A DNA stretch of 64,000 nt, taken from assembly GCA_963773055.1 (NCBI GenBank), contig CAVYZL010000006.1, forward strand, positions 372,001 through 436,000, read 5' to 3'. Below are positions 6,893 to 14,919 of the stretch, in pieces. Under the pieces are notes generated by a model. The model did not search any database, was not told where the DNA came from, and saw only the letters and a list, made by a program, of their open reading frames with translations. The stretch is from PALSA-612 sp963773055 (lineage in GTDB: Bacteria; Actinomycetota; Thermoleophilia; Gaiellales; Gaiellaceae). The position numbers were made by a program, and so were the translations under genes. The stretch's first letter is position 1. Every line of letters begins with the position of its first letter.

Positions 6893-8179
6893 ATGACTGG
6901 GGTCGACGATCGGGTCGCGGCCGAGCCGCTCGAGTGGGAGTCGTCACTCTGGCGGACGGCGCTTGCGCAGTTCGACCACGCGCTCGATCATGCGGAGATC
7001 TCGCAGACGGTTAGCGAGCGCCTGCGCTATCCCGAGCGGTCGGTCCTCGTCTCCGTGCCGATCCTCCTCGACTCCGGCGAGACTCGCGTCTTTCCCGCGT
7101 ATCGCGTCCAGCACTCGACGATACTCGGCCCGACGAAGGGCGGGCTCCGCTACGACCCCCACGTCTCCCTCGGCGAGTGCGCCGCGCTCGCGATGTGGAT
7201 GACGTGGAAGTGCGCGCTTCTGCGTCTCCCGTATGGCGGCGCCAAGGGCGGCGTCCGCTGCAATCCACGCGAGCTCTCGACGGGCGAGCTTGAGCGGCTG
7301 ACGCGCCGGTACACGGCGGAGCTCGCTGCCCGTGATCGGGCCGAAGGAGGACATCCCGGCGCCGGACATGGCGACGAACGAGCAGACGATGGCCTGGATG
7401 ATGGACACGTACTCCATGCAGATGGGCCACGCCGTGCCCGAGATCGTCACCGGCAAGCCGATCTCGATCGGCGGCTCGATCTTCCGACACGAGGCGACCG
7501 GCGTCGGGGTCGTGATGGTCGCCGACCGCGCGTGCCAGCGGCTCGGCTGGAACCTCTCCGAGCTGCGTTGCGTCGTCCAGGGGTTCGGGAAGGTCGGCGG
7601 CGTGGCAGCGCTCGACCTCGCCGAGCGCGGCGCGACGGTGGTCGGGATCGGCGACTACTCGGGCGGCGTGCACGACCCGAACGGCCTCGACGTCCCAGCT
7701 CTTGCGTCGTGGACGGCGGGCGGCCGCTCGCTCGCGGAGGCCCAAGGCCCGGCAAGGGTGACGAACGCCGAGCTGCTCGAGCTGCCGTGCGACCTGCTCG
7801 TCCTCGCAGCGCTCGAGGATCAGCTGACGGAGGAGAACGCGCCGCGCATACAGGCGCGGATGGTGGCGGAAGGGGCGAACGGGCCGACGTCGCTCGAGGC
7901 GGACGAGATCCTCGCCGAGCGTGGCATTCCGATCCTCCCGGACGTGCTGACGAACGCGGGAGGCGTCACCGTTTCCTACTTCGAGTGGGTGCAGGACATC
8001 GGGCGCTTCTTCTGGGACCCGACGACATTCGTGGGCGGCTCGCGGACAAGATGGCCGATGCCTTCGACCGCGTGTGGACGCTGTCCGAGCAGAAGCGGCT
8101 TTCACTGCGCGATGCCGCGCTGGTGTCGGGCATTCGCGAAGTGGCGGCCGCGCTCGAAGCGCGAGGGTTGTATCCGTGA
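6893..8179 (+). pseudogene. Glu/Leu/Phe/Val dehydrogenase with two frameshifts
   Basis: An NAD(P)-dependent amino acid dehydrogenase of the glutamate dehydrogenase family. From the ATG the first frame gives the substrate domain with GGLRYDPH (84-90), MTWKCALL (Lys106) and PYGGAKGGV (catalytic-region Lys118). Near 7330 the homology jumps to another frame (VIGPKEDIPAPDMAT onward), which carries the Rossmann domain with VQGFGKVGG. Near 8035 it returns to the first frame (GRLADKMADAFDRVW) to the end. A one-base gain followed by a one-base loss explains both shifts. No Shine-Dalgarno sequence precedes the ATG because mobile repeat copy C ends 13 bp upstream. This may be true decay or sequencing error; the residues themselves look well conserved. 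Confidence 0.85.
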
Positions 8180-8592
8180 CGCTCGTCCGCGAGGCGATGG
8201 TCGCCGAGCCGACGACGCTCGAGTCGACCTCGAGCGCCGTCGACGCGGGCGAGCGGCTGTCGCAGCCGGACGTCCGCGCAGTCCTCGTCACGGAAGCGGA
8301 CGGGACGCTCGTCGGCGTCGTCACACGGACGACGCTCGTGCGCGCCGTCGTCGCCGCAGGGCGCGACCCCGGTTCGACGAAGCTCGTCGAGATCGCCGAG
8401 CCGCCGCGGTTCACGATCGACGCCGACCTCGACGTCGACGAGGCGTTCCACCAGCTTGAGGAGCACGACCTCGAGCGCGTGCCGGTGGTCGAGGAGGGGC
8501 GGCTCGTCGGCGTCCTCTCGCGCAGTGTGCTCCAGCGCCGCCTCGCTGAGGACGAGGGGCCGGAGTCGCCGGAAGAGCCAACAGCGGCGTAG
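8176..8592 (+). CDS. Two-CBS-domain protein
   Basis: A 138-residue protein made of a tandem CBS pair, a small adenosine-nucleotide-sensing module. First repeat: MVAEPTTLESTSSAVDAGER through GTLVGVVTRTTL. Second: FTIDADLDVDEAFHQLEEHD through GRLVGVLSRSVL. No catalytic domain is attached, so a ligand-binding regulatory role is likely. The GTG start overlaps the dehydrogenase TGA (GTGA), implying translational coupling and a possible role in controlling that enzyme. Longer in-frame starts upstream would overlap the dehydrogenase and are less likely. Confidence 0.85.
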   Translation: MTLVREAMVAEPTTLESTSSAVDAGERLSQPDVRAVLVTEADGTLVGVVTRTTLVRAVVAAGRDPGSTKLVEIAEPPRFTIDADLDVDEAFHQLEEHDLERVPVVEEGRLVGVLSRSVLQRRLAEDEGPESPEEPTAA

Positions 8593-8749
8593 GCGCATGT
8601 CGCCCTTGGGCGGGCCATACTCCGCGCGTGAGCTCCGGCCCAAGCACTCGGCCGGTCACGCTGCTCGAGAGGTCGAACAGCGCCTCCGCGTCGGCGGTCA
8701 TTGCCATCAGAGCCCCCTTGTTCGTGCCGGACGTACGCCGCGGCCGAGT

Positions 8750-9568
8750 CTAGCGTCGCTCAGGCCCGGCTTCGATCCGCTCGCGCATGGCTTCGACCGT
8801 GCCGCGCCGGTCGTGGACATACTCGAGCCACCAGGTGGCGCCCGCGGCCTCGTACGCGGCGGCGACCGAAGCGTCACCAGGCTCCGAGTAGCCGAACACG
8901 GCGACCTCGAACAGGGTGTCGTCGGAACGGAGGCCGTGAATCGTCCGAAGGCCGTCTTCGATCTGGGCGGGTTTGAGCGTCATTCCCTCCATGTCGGCCG
9001 TGTCCGGGAGCCAGCCGTTCCAGCGTGCCGCGCGCCGGAGAGCCGGCTGCGAGTTGCCGCCGATCCAGAACGGAATCGGGCTCGTGGGCGCCGGCTGCAC
9101 GGTCACGTCCTCGACGGTGTAGTGGGCGCCTTCGTGCGTCACGGGCCGTCCCGACAGGAGCTGGCGCAGCACGCCGAGCCCCTCGTCGAGCTTCTCGGCG
9201 CGCAGTCGCGCATCCTCTGGCTCGCCGAAGGCGGCGAACTCGCGAGGTAGGCCGCCGAGCCCCGCACCGAAGACCACGCGCCCGCCGCCCGTCAGTCCGT
9301 CGAGCGTCGCGAGCTGGTGTGCGAGCACATGTGGCCGCCGCCGCGGCAACGGCGTGACGGACGTTCCGAGGATCAGCCTCGATGTCGACACTCCGACGGC
9401 GGCCAGGACCGTCCACGGGTCGGCTGCAGGATGGCCCCAGACGAAGCCGAGGTGGTCCCAGATGATCAGCGCTTCCCAGCCGGCCGCCTCCCCGGCGCGG
9501 GCGAGCTCGACGGTGACGTTCGGGTCGGCGTACGAATCGATGTTCGAGATGAACAGCCCGTGCCGCAT
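8750..9568 (-). CDS. LLM-class (luciferase-like) flavin-dependent oxidoreductase
   Basis: A 272-residue TIM-barrel protein of the bacterial luciferase/F420 monooxygenase superfamily, using reduced FMN or F420. It shows the family pattern: N-terminal barrel strand RHGLFISNID, LARAGEAAGWEALIIWDH, LGTSVTPLPRRRPHVLAHQ, the GRVVFGAGLGG region and FWIGGNSQPALRRAARWNGW near the C-terminus. Actinobacterial members often use F420, but the cofactor cannot be read from sequence. It is the last gene of a minus-strand operon with the exopolyphosphatase, 5 bp downstream of it. Substrate unknown. Confidence 0.88.
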   Translation of the reverse strand: MRHGLFISNIDSYADPNVTVELARAGEAAGWEALIIWDHLGFVWGHPAADPWTVLAAVGVSTSRLILGTSVTPLPRRRPHVLAHQLATLDGLTGGGRVVFGAGLGGLPREFAAFGEPEDARLRAEKLDEGLGVLRQLLSGRPVTHEGAHYTVEDVTVQPAPTSPIPFWIGGNSQPALRRAARWNGWLPDTADMEGMTLKPAQIEDGLRTIHGLRSDDTLFEVAVFGYSEPGDASVAAAYEAAGATWWLEYVHDRRGTVEAMRERIEAGPERR

Positions 9569-9573
9569 CGATC

Positions 9574-10497
9574 TCAGCAGCAGCTGTAGGCGCCGGGCGG
9601 CGCGGCTCCCTCGACCGGCTCCGGCAGCTGTGCGGCCTCGATCGCGGCGCCGCGGAGGATGTCGTGCTCCGAAGCCTCGATCGCGTCGAGCCCGTAGCGC
9701 CGAACGATCTCGTCGAGGATTACCGCCCCGGCGACGATCACCGGCGCACGCTCCGGCTCGAGGCCGGGCACGTTTCGGCGCTCATCGAGCGATAGAGCGG
9801 CGAGCCGCTCGAGCTGCTCCTCGATCGCTTGTCGAGAGAGCGCGTGGCCGTGGACGCGCTCGGGGTCGTAGTCGACAAGGCCGAGATCGAGAGCTGCGAG
9901 AGACGTCACCGTGCCGGCGACGCCGATCCCGTGCGACACGTTGAGATCGGGCAGGACGTTCCTGACGTGCGCCGCAAGCGCCGAGCCGTCCTCGCCGAAG
10001 CGCTCGGTCAGGCGCACGCAGCCCAGCTCGAGGCTGACGTGAGAAGTGAGGCCGTCCGGGCCGCCGACCACGAGCTCGGTCGAGCCGCCTCCGATGTCGA
10101 CGACGACCGTCCGCGGCTCGACGCTCCGTCCGGCCGTCACGCCGCGGAACATCAGCTGCGCCTCCTCGTCTCCGGATAAGAGCCTCGTCGTGAAGCCGTA
10201 GCTCCACTCGACCTCGCCGAGGAACGCCTCGCCGTTCTCCGCGTCGCGGACGGCGCTCGTCGCGACCGCGAGCGTCCGTTCTGCGCCGAGCCTGTCGATC
10301 TCGCGCCGATACTCCGTCAGGCAATTGCGGGTCCGGGCGATCGGCAGGGGGAGGAGCCGGCGCCGGCCGTCGACGCCCTCGCCGAGGCGTGTGATCTGAA
10401 GGCGCCGGACAACCTCCTCGACGCTCTCGCCTTCGACATCTGCGACGAGCAGGCGCGTCGAGTTGGTGCCGAGGTCGACGGCCGCGACGCGGGTCAC
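9574..10497 (-). CDS. ppx: Ppx/GppA-family exopolyphosphatase
   Basis: A 307-residue ASKHA-fold phosphatase that removes terminal phosphate from polyphosphate and/or hydrolyses pppGpp. Phosphate-binding motifs are clear: VAAVDLGTNSTRLLVADV at the N-terminus, AVATSAVRDAENGEAFL near 90, and VVVDIGGGSTELVVG near 140. The length matches the short actinobacterial form without the extra C-terminal HD-like domain of E. coli Ppx, so activity on long polyphosphate may differ. It is in an operon with the upstream membrane coiled-coil gene (6 bp) and the downstream flavin oxidoreductase. Confidence 0.92.
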   Translation of the reverse strand: MTRVAAVDLGTNSTRLLVADVEGESVEEVVRRLQITRLGEGVDGRRRLLPLPIARTRNCLTEYRREIDRLGAERTLAVATSAVRDAENGEAFLGEVEWSYGFTTRLLSGDEEAQLMFRGVTAGRSVEPRTVVVDIGGGSTELVVGGPDGLTSHVSLELGCVRLTERFGEDGSALAAHVRNVLPDLNVSHGIGVAGTVTSLAALDLGLVDYDPERVHGHALSRQAIEEQLERLAALSLDERRNVPGLEPERAPVIVAGAVILDEIVRRYGLDAIEASEHDILRGAAIEAAQLPEPVEGAAPPGAYSCC

Positions 10498-10503
10498 ATC
10501 TAC

Positions 10504-10821
10504 CTAGGGAAAGAAGACGAGCGCGCCGTCGAGCAGCGAGCGGGTGTCCTGGACCGCGCCGAACAGGACTCGGGCGCGAGCCAGCGAGATCGAGAGCCGG
10601 CCGGTCTCGCGCTCGAGCGCGACGCGTCGCGCCTCGAGCACGGCCATCCGCTTCTCCAGGACCGTCGACCTCATCTGGATCTCGTCCGCTGCGGCCATCA
10701 TCCGCTTCAGCGCGGGCCGGCCGCGCTTCCAGAAGCCGACACCTCGGATCGTGGCCCAGACGAGTCCGACCACCGAGCCGACGACGAAGACGGTGAGCGC
10801 TATCCAGACGTAGCCCGGCAT
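10504..10821 (-). CDS. Small membrane protein with coiled coil
   Basis: A 105-residue protein with an N-terminal membrane helix (about residues 4-25), a basic stretch (GFWKRGRPALKRM) and then a long charged helix (EIQMRSTVLEKRMAVLEARRVALERE) typical of a coiled coil. No catalytic motif is seen. The layout resembles small DUF948-like or divisome-associated proteins, but the similarity is only architectural. It is the first gene of the operon with ppx. Confidence 0.7.
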   Translation of the reverse strand: MPGYVWIALTVFVVGSVVGLVWATIRGVGFWKRGRPALKRMMAAADEIQMRSTVLEKRMAVLEARRVALERETGRLSISLARARVLFGAVQDTRSLLDGALVFFP

Positions 10822-10861
10822 GCCCTGACTCTATCCGGCAGCGCTATACTGGCCGCCGCGA

Positions 10862-10935
10862 CGCGGGGTGGAGCAGTCAGGTAGCTCGCCGGGCTCATAA
10901 CCCGGAGGTCGCAGGTTCAAATCCTGCCCCCGCTA
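10862..10935 (+). tRNA. Initiator tRNA-Met (CAT)
   Basis: A 74-nt cloverleaf with acceptor strands CGCGGGG and CCCCGCT, anticodon CAT at 10896-10898, T-arm GCAGG-TTCAAAT-CCTGC and discriminator A. The first pair (C1/T72) is mismatched, and the anticodon stem ends in GGG/CCC. Both are hallmarks of the initiator tRNA rather than elongator tRNA-Met. CCA is not encoded. Confidence 0.96.
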
Positions 10936-10939
10936 CCTC

Positions 10940-10965
10940 GAAAGGCCCCGGAAACGGGGCCTTTC
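10940..10965 (+). terminator. Strong hairpin terminator after initiator tRNA
   Basis: GAAAGGCCCC and GGGGCCTTTC form a perfect 10-bp stem with loop GGAAAC. It begins 4 nt after the tRNA. A similar hairpin with the same loop occurs at 23823-23850. Confidence 0.75.
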
Positions 10966-11072
10966 GGTCTGAGGCTAGTGATCGGCTGGCAAGAACCCTT
11001 GTCCGGTCATCGCCCGTCGAGTCTGATCCGACCTCGCGTACCCCGGGCTCCCGAATGATGCGGCTGGGCTAC

Positions 11073-11225
11073 TCAGTACCACTTTCCCTTCGCGAAGCCG
11101 CCAAAGATGACGAGTCCGACGAGACCGATGATCAGTCCCCACCAGAAGCTCCAGAAGATGACCAGGAGAATCCCCACGATCACGAGGATGCCGCCAAGGC
11201 CGATGCCGCCGTTACGGTTGCCCAC
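11073..11225 (-). CDS. 50-residue membrane protein
   Basis: A short gene starting at GTG with a clear ribosome binding site (GGAGG, about 9 bases upstream). The product begins VGNRNGGIGLGG, has two closely spaced hydrophobic stretches (ILVIVGILLVIFW and WGLIIGLVGLVIFGGFA) and ends with KGKWY. Small glycine-rich two-helix proteins of this form are common in actinobacteria and have no known function. The opposite strand shows only a polar, Asp/Glu-rich frame that is its mirror image. Confidence 0.7.
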   Translation of the reverse strand: MGNRNGGIGLGGILVIVGILLVIFWSFWWGLIIGLVGLVIFGGFAKGKWY

Positions 11226-11390
11226 GAGCCCTACCTCCGGTTTCTGCCGCTGTCTGCGGCATTCGAGCGAGCTTATCCACTCGTGACCACCGGTAAACGC
11301 ATGTCGCTCAGTTAGTGAGCTGAACCTTGCTATTAGGCGCCCTCGTTGGCGCTTCCGGACGCGTTACCGCCGTTTCATCAATTTCCGCTC

Positions 11391-11416
11391 GTAACCAGCC
11401 GACGCCGGGCGGTGTA
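11391..11416 (+). promoter_or_regulatory. ECF-type promoter P1 (GTAACC-N14-GGTGTA)
   Basis: GTAACC at 11391-11396, 14 bases, then GGTGTA at 11411-11416; the protease ATG follows 10 bases later. The identical hexamers with identical spacing occur at 13887-13912. GTAACC resembles ECF-sigma -35 elements. Assignment to the sigma factor at 12611 is inference. The short distance to ATG suggests a leaderless or nearly leaderless transcript. Confidence 0.6.
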
Positions 11417-11426
11417 ACTCTGTGGA

Positions 11427-12614
11427 ATGCGTATGTTCGTCGCGGTTGCGGCCATCTCGCTGTTGCTCGCAGCCACGTCGGGCGACGCGTTCTCCCAGTC
11501 AGGGGAGGTGACCGGAGAGCAGCGGATCGGGCTCGTTCTGGCGACCTGGGGCCCAGAGCCCGTCACCGTCGAGGAAGCCCGAGCCGCCGTCGCAGAAACC
11601 GCGACCTATATCCGCGAGGCGTCGTTCGGCAAGACGTCGCTATCGGTCGAGGTGATCGGTTGGACGCATGCGCTCCGGAGACGCCCGCGCGGCTGCGACA
11701 CCGAGGGTGTCCACGAAACGATCCGCGGATCGGTCGATCTCAGTCGATTCACCCTCGTCGCGTACCTCCTTCCGGGCATGGATTGCCCCTGGGGTGGTGC
11801 GTACTACCCGCCGGGTGTCTGGATGCTCGGGAAGATCTCGAAGGATCTCTTCGCGCACGAGTTGGGGCACAACTACGGGGTGCGAGAGGAGGGCCCGGCC
11901 TGGATCTGCACTGCGAAGTGTCGAGCGGAGAACTACTCGAGCCCCTACAGCGTCATGGGGCACGGCAGCGGGCACTTCAATGCCTTCGAGAAATGGCGCT
12001 TCGGATGGATCGCGCGCGAAGGCCCGGCTCTCGTGAACGGCGAGTACCGGATCGCCCGGATCGATCGTCCGTCTGCGGTCGCCCACGCCCTCTACATCGT
12101 TTCGGGGGCGGACGAGTACTGGATCGAGTACAGGCCAGAGGTTTCGTGGCCGGTCGTGCACGCGGGTGCGAACGACGCGCGCTCCACTCCGAGCCGATTT
12201 CCTCAGCGCAACCTGCTGCTGGCGAGCGCACGGAGCGCGAAGTTCTCGGTGCGGAATGCCTTCGAGGTGGTCATGCTCGACTCAGATCCGGAGCAGGCGA
12301 CGCTTCGCTTCCGCTGGACCGACCGAACCCGACCATCCCGCCCGGACCTCGATGCGACCACGTCGGGCCGGTGGGTGACGCTTAGCTTCCCTGCCACTGA
12401 TACGGGCAGCGGTGTTGACCGTTACGAGGTCTCGATCGGCTCACGCTATCGCGCTGTGGTAGCCACGACCGAGGTCGTGGACGGAGAGCTCTCCGGTCAT
12501 GAGGCCGCCCATCGAGTTCGCCTGCCACGAGGAGCCCACCGCGTTGTCGTGAGGGCGGTCGACCGAGCCGGCAATCGCGGCCCCACCGCAGTGCGTGTGG
12601 TGCGCGTGCGATGA
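11427..12614 (+). CDS. Secreted M11-like zinc metalloprotease
   Basis: A 395-residue protein with a signal peptide (about 1-23). The zinc-binding motif HELGH is at 144-148, followed by NYGVREE, so the position of the third metal ligand (usually His in HExxHxxGxxH) is Glu154. A Met-turn region SVMGHGSGHFNAFEKWRFGW (175-194) matches gametolysin-like (M11) peptidases. The C-terminal 100 residues (SRPDLDATTSG onward, ending VRAVDRAGNRGP) look like a fibronectin-III/Ig-like module. It is the first gene of an operon with the ECF sigma gene, which starts inside its stop codon (ATGA). Predicted extracellular; substrate unknown. Confidence 0.8.
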   Translation: MRMFVAVAAISLLLAATSGDAFSQSGEVTGEQRIGLVLATWGPEPVTVEEARAAVAETATYIREASFGKTSLSVEVIGWTHALRRRPRGCDTEGVHETIRGSVDLSRFTLVAYLLPGMDCPWGGAYYPPGVWMLGKISKDLFAHELGHNYGVREEGPAWICTAKCRAENYSSPYSVMGHGSGHFNAFEKWRFGWIAREGPALVNGEYRIARIDRPSAVAHALYIVSGADEYWIEYRPEVSWPVVHAGANDARSTPSRFPQRNLLLASARSAKFSVRNAFEVVMLDSDPEQATLRFRWTDRTRPSRPDLDATTSGRWVTLSFPATDTGSGVDRYEVSIGSRYRAVVATTEVVDGELSGHEAAHRVRLPRGAHRVVVRAVDRAGNRGPTAVRVVRVR

Positions 12615-13189
12615 CCGAGCCTGCGTTGAAGGCCGTTCCGGAGCCTCCTCCCGACGAGGCCGACCTCGTCGAACGTGCGCGCAAAGGCGATCACGGCGCG
12701 TATGAGACGCTTGTCCGGATCCACGAGCAGGCCGCCTTTCGTGTCGCGTTCGCCATCGTCGGCTCGGCAGCGGATGCCGAGGATGTCGCCCAGGAGGCGT
12801 TCGTGAAGGCATATCGCGCACTCGAGCGCTTCCGCCGTGGAGCACCGTTTCGCCCGTGGCTGCTCCGAATCGTCGGCAACGAGGCCCGCAACGCACGGCG
12901 CGCCTCGGGTAGGCGGGCCTTCCACGAGCGCCGCGCCGGCATGCTCGAGCCGGTGCGCACGAGTACGGGGACCGACGAAGAATTGTTTGAGCGCAGTGAC
13001 CGCGCCCGAATTCTCGCGGCGGTCGACGCCTTGCCCGAGGGCGAGCGTACGGCGATCGTGGCGCGCTACTTCGTCGGGCTCTCGGATGCCGAAGCCGGCG
13101 CGGCACTGGGTGTGGCCCGCGCGACGGTGAAGATGCGGGCCTGGCGCGGGCTGAGGCGACTGAGACCGGAACTGGAGGAGAAGGGATGA
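12611..13189 (+). CDS. ECF-type RNA polymerase sigma factor
   Basis: A 192-residue sigma-70 of the extracytoplasmic-function class. Region 2 spans about 25-95 (RVAFAIVGSAADAEDVAQEA followed by FVKAYRALERF) and region 4 about 125-185 (LPEGERTAIVARYFVGLSDA, then the helix-turn-helix ALGVARATVKMRAWRGLRRL). Start and stop overlap both neighbours by 4 bp (ATGA), tying it to the protease and to the membrane protein after it, the likely anti-sigma partner. It probably drives the shared promoter motif in front of the protease and propeller genes; that is inferred from position. Confidence 0.93.
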   Translation: MTEPALKAVPEPPPDEADLVERARKGDHGAYETLVRIHEQAAFRVAFAIVGSAADAEDVAQEAFVKAYRALERFRRGAPFRPWLLRIVGNEARNARRASGRRAFHERRAGMLEPVRTSTGTDEELFERSDRARILAAVDALPEGERTAIVARYFVGLSDAEAGAALGVARATVKMRAWRGLRRLRPELEEKG

Positions 13190-13890
13190 CGAACGAGCCC
13201 GCATTGCGGAGCGCATCCGTCGGGTGGTTCCCGCCGACCCCGGCGTTGGCGGAAGCGGTGCGCGTGCGTCTGCCCTCGACTCCCGACCCCCGGCGCCGGC
13301 GCGTCCGGCGCGCCCTGGTGGTCGCGATCGCGATCCTTCTGCTCGCGGGCACCGCGATCGCCGCGTCCACACTCGATCTCGTTCCCGGGGTGCGGATCCA
13401 TCGTGCCGACCGGCTGCCGGAGGTGTCGTACACCTGGCAGCCGAGCGGGACTCCGGTCGACCTCGAAGACGCGCGACGCAGCGTGCCGTTCACGCTCCTT
13501 CTTCCCTCGGGCATTCAGCGTCCAGACCGGATACTGCTCGACCGCGATCATGACGGTGCACCCGTTGTCACCGCGATCTACGGAGGACGTGAGGGTGCTT
13601 CGCTCGTGCTCACCCAGTGGGAGGCGAACGGCGTTCTGTTCGACAAGCTCGTCGGGCACGACACGAGCACGAAGTTCGTCGACGTTGACGGTGCCCCAGG
13701 CATCTGGATCGAGCGGGTCGACCACGTGGTCTTCTACCGCGGAAGGTCCGGAGACGAGCTGCGATTCGTGGGTTACCTGTCGGGAAACACGCTCGTCTGG
13801 GAGAGGGGGTCCGTCTCGTATCGGCTGGAGGCGGACGTCTCGCTCGATCGCGCGCTCGAGCTTGCACGGTCGCTTCGACCGGACGAGTAA
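13186..13890 (+). CDS. Single-pass membrane protein, putative anti-sigma partner
   Basis: A 234-residue protein with a cytoplasmic N-terminus of about 40 residues, one membrane helix (42-61, preceded by RRRRVRRA) and an extracytoplasmic domain of about 170 residues rich in beta-strand patterns (TLLLPSGI, VVTAIYGG, VDGAPGIWIERVDHVVFYRG). The order ECF sigma then membrane protein with 4-bp overlap is the usual sigma/anti-sigma arrangement. The N-terminal part lacks the His/Cys signature of zinc-binding anti-sigma domains, so it would be an atypical one. No family is recognised with certainty. Confidence 0.6.
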   Translation: MTNEPALRSASVGWFPPTPALAEAVRVRLPSTPDPRRRRVRRALVVAIAILLLAGTAIAASTLDLVPGVRIHRADRLPEVSYTWQPSGTPVDLEDARRSVPFTLLLPSGIQRPDRILLDRDHDGAPVVTAIYGGREGASLVLTQWEANGVLFDKLVGHDTSTKFVDVDGAPGIWIERVDHVVFYRGRSGDELRFVGYLSGNTLVWERGSVSYRLEADVSLDRALELARSLRPDE

Positions 13891-13912
13891 CCGGCGGGCC
13901 GCTAGCGGTGTA
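13887..13912 (+). promoter_or_regulatory. ECF-type promoter P2 (GTAACC-N14-GGTGTA)
   Basis: GTAACC at 13887-13892 overlaps the stop codon of the upstream gene. GGTGTA is at 13907-13912 after 14 bases, and the ATG at 13921 follows 8 bases later. It matches P1 at 11391-11416 in both hexamers and spacing. Confidence 0.6.
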
Positions 13913-13920
13913 TCCCTGGC

Positions 13921-14919
13921 ATGCGGCTAAAGCCGGCAGCCCTGTTCATTGCGGTGACGGTAAGCGTCGGGATGCCCGCGGGAGCCGTCAGTTCGAGCTC
14001 GTCTTCCGGTGTCGCGACCGGACGAATCCCTGAGGCGCGGGCGTTGCGCTCGTGCGCGGGGGCGGGTCCCTATTGGCCGACGATGACGCTAGCGCTCAGC
14101 GGTACCACCGCCTGGGTCGCCTGCAAGGAGCAGGCACGACTCGTGCGGATGGCGCTCGCCACGGGTCGGAGAACCGCAAGCGTGCAACTCGACGGGCAGG
14201 TGACCGCCGTCGCCGTGGGCCTCGGCTCGGTTTGGGCGCTCGATGCCGGCGCCACGCTCTACCGCCTCAACCCGCGCACCGCGCGGGTGGCGAAGCGCAT
14301 TCCACTCGATGCGATCGCGGCGTACAACATCTGGATCGGGGCCGGGGCGGTCTGGATTGCCGACGACCAGGGCGCCCGGGTCCTGCGCATCTCACCGCGG
14401 ACGAACAAGACCGTCGCGCACATCTCGGTTGGAGACGGGCCAGCCGACATGGTGTTCGTCGGCAAGAAGGCATGGGTCATCACGCACCGGGACAACACGC
14501 TTTACCGCATCGACGCGGCGACGGACGTCGCGACGCGTCTCGCGATCGTCGGAGGCAGCGATGCCGCCGCCGAACGCCTCGCGATGGCGGGGGACAGCCT
14601 CTGGATCACAGGGCGCGGTGTGCCGCTCCTCGAGGTGGATCCCGAAACTGGTGCGACCCGTCGCTCTGTCGACATCGATGGCACCGGAATCGATGTCGTC
14701 GCGACCGCCGATGCGCTCTGGGTTCCTGTCCGCACCGCCGCCGTCGATCGGACCGGCTTTCCGACGATGACGGCCGTTCGACGCGTGACGACCGCGGGAA
14801 CTGTGACGACGGTCGCGACCGCTCGCGGGCGCGTCGACGTTCACGGCCTCGCGGTCGGACTGGGCTCCGTGTGGCTCGCCGACAACACGGGCGGCTTCCT
14901 CTACCGGCTCCCGAAGTGA
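13921..14919 (+). CDS. Secreted beta-propeller protein
   Basis: A 332-residue protein with a signal peptide (about 1-23) and repeated blades of the YVTN/NHL-like type. The recurring pattern of short strands followed by GSVWALDAG, GAVWIADDQG, KKAWVITHRD, DSLWITGRG, DALWVPVRT and GSVWLADNTG at about 40-residue intervals gives six to seven blades. Such propellers usually act in binding rather than catalysis. It is the first gene of the second transcription unit carrying the GTAACC-N14-GGTGTA motif. Its stop overlaps the start of the DJ-1 gene, so the two are coupled. Confidence 0.82.
   Translation: MRLKPAALFIAVTVSVGMPAGAVSSSSSSGVATGRIPEARALRSCAGAGPYWPTMTLALSGTTAWVACKEQARLVRMALATGRRTASVQLDGQVTAVAVGLGSVWALDAGATLYRLNPRTARVAKRIPLDAIAAYNIWIGAGAVWIADDQGARVLRISPRTNKTVAHISVGDGPADMVFVGKKAWVITHRDNTLYRIDAATDVATRLAIVGGSDAAAERLAMAGDSLWITGRGVPLLEVDPETGATRRSVDIDGTGIDVVATADALWVPVRTAAVDRTGFPTMTAVRRVTTAGTVTTVATARGRVDVHGLAVGLGSVWLADNTGGFLYRLPK

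Noticed and set aside
8411..8707. Minus-strand frame starting MAMTADAEALFDLSSSVTG
   Set aside because: The first 35 residues look protein-like and might be the start of a lost FAD-linked oxidase, but the rest runs antisense through the CBS gene as low-complexity sequence. Not enough to call a gene.
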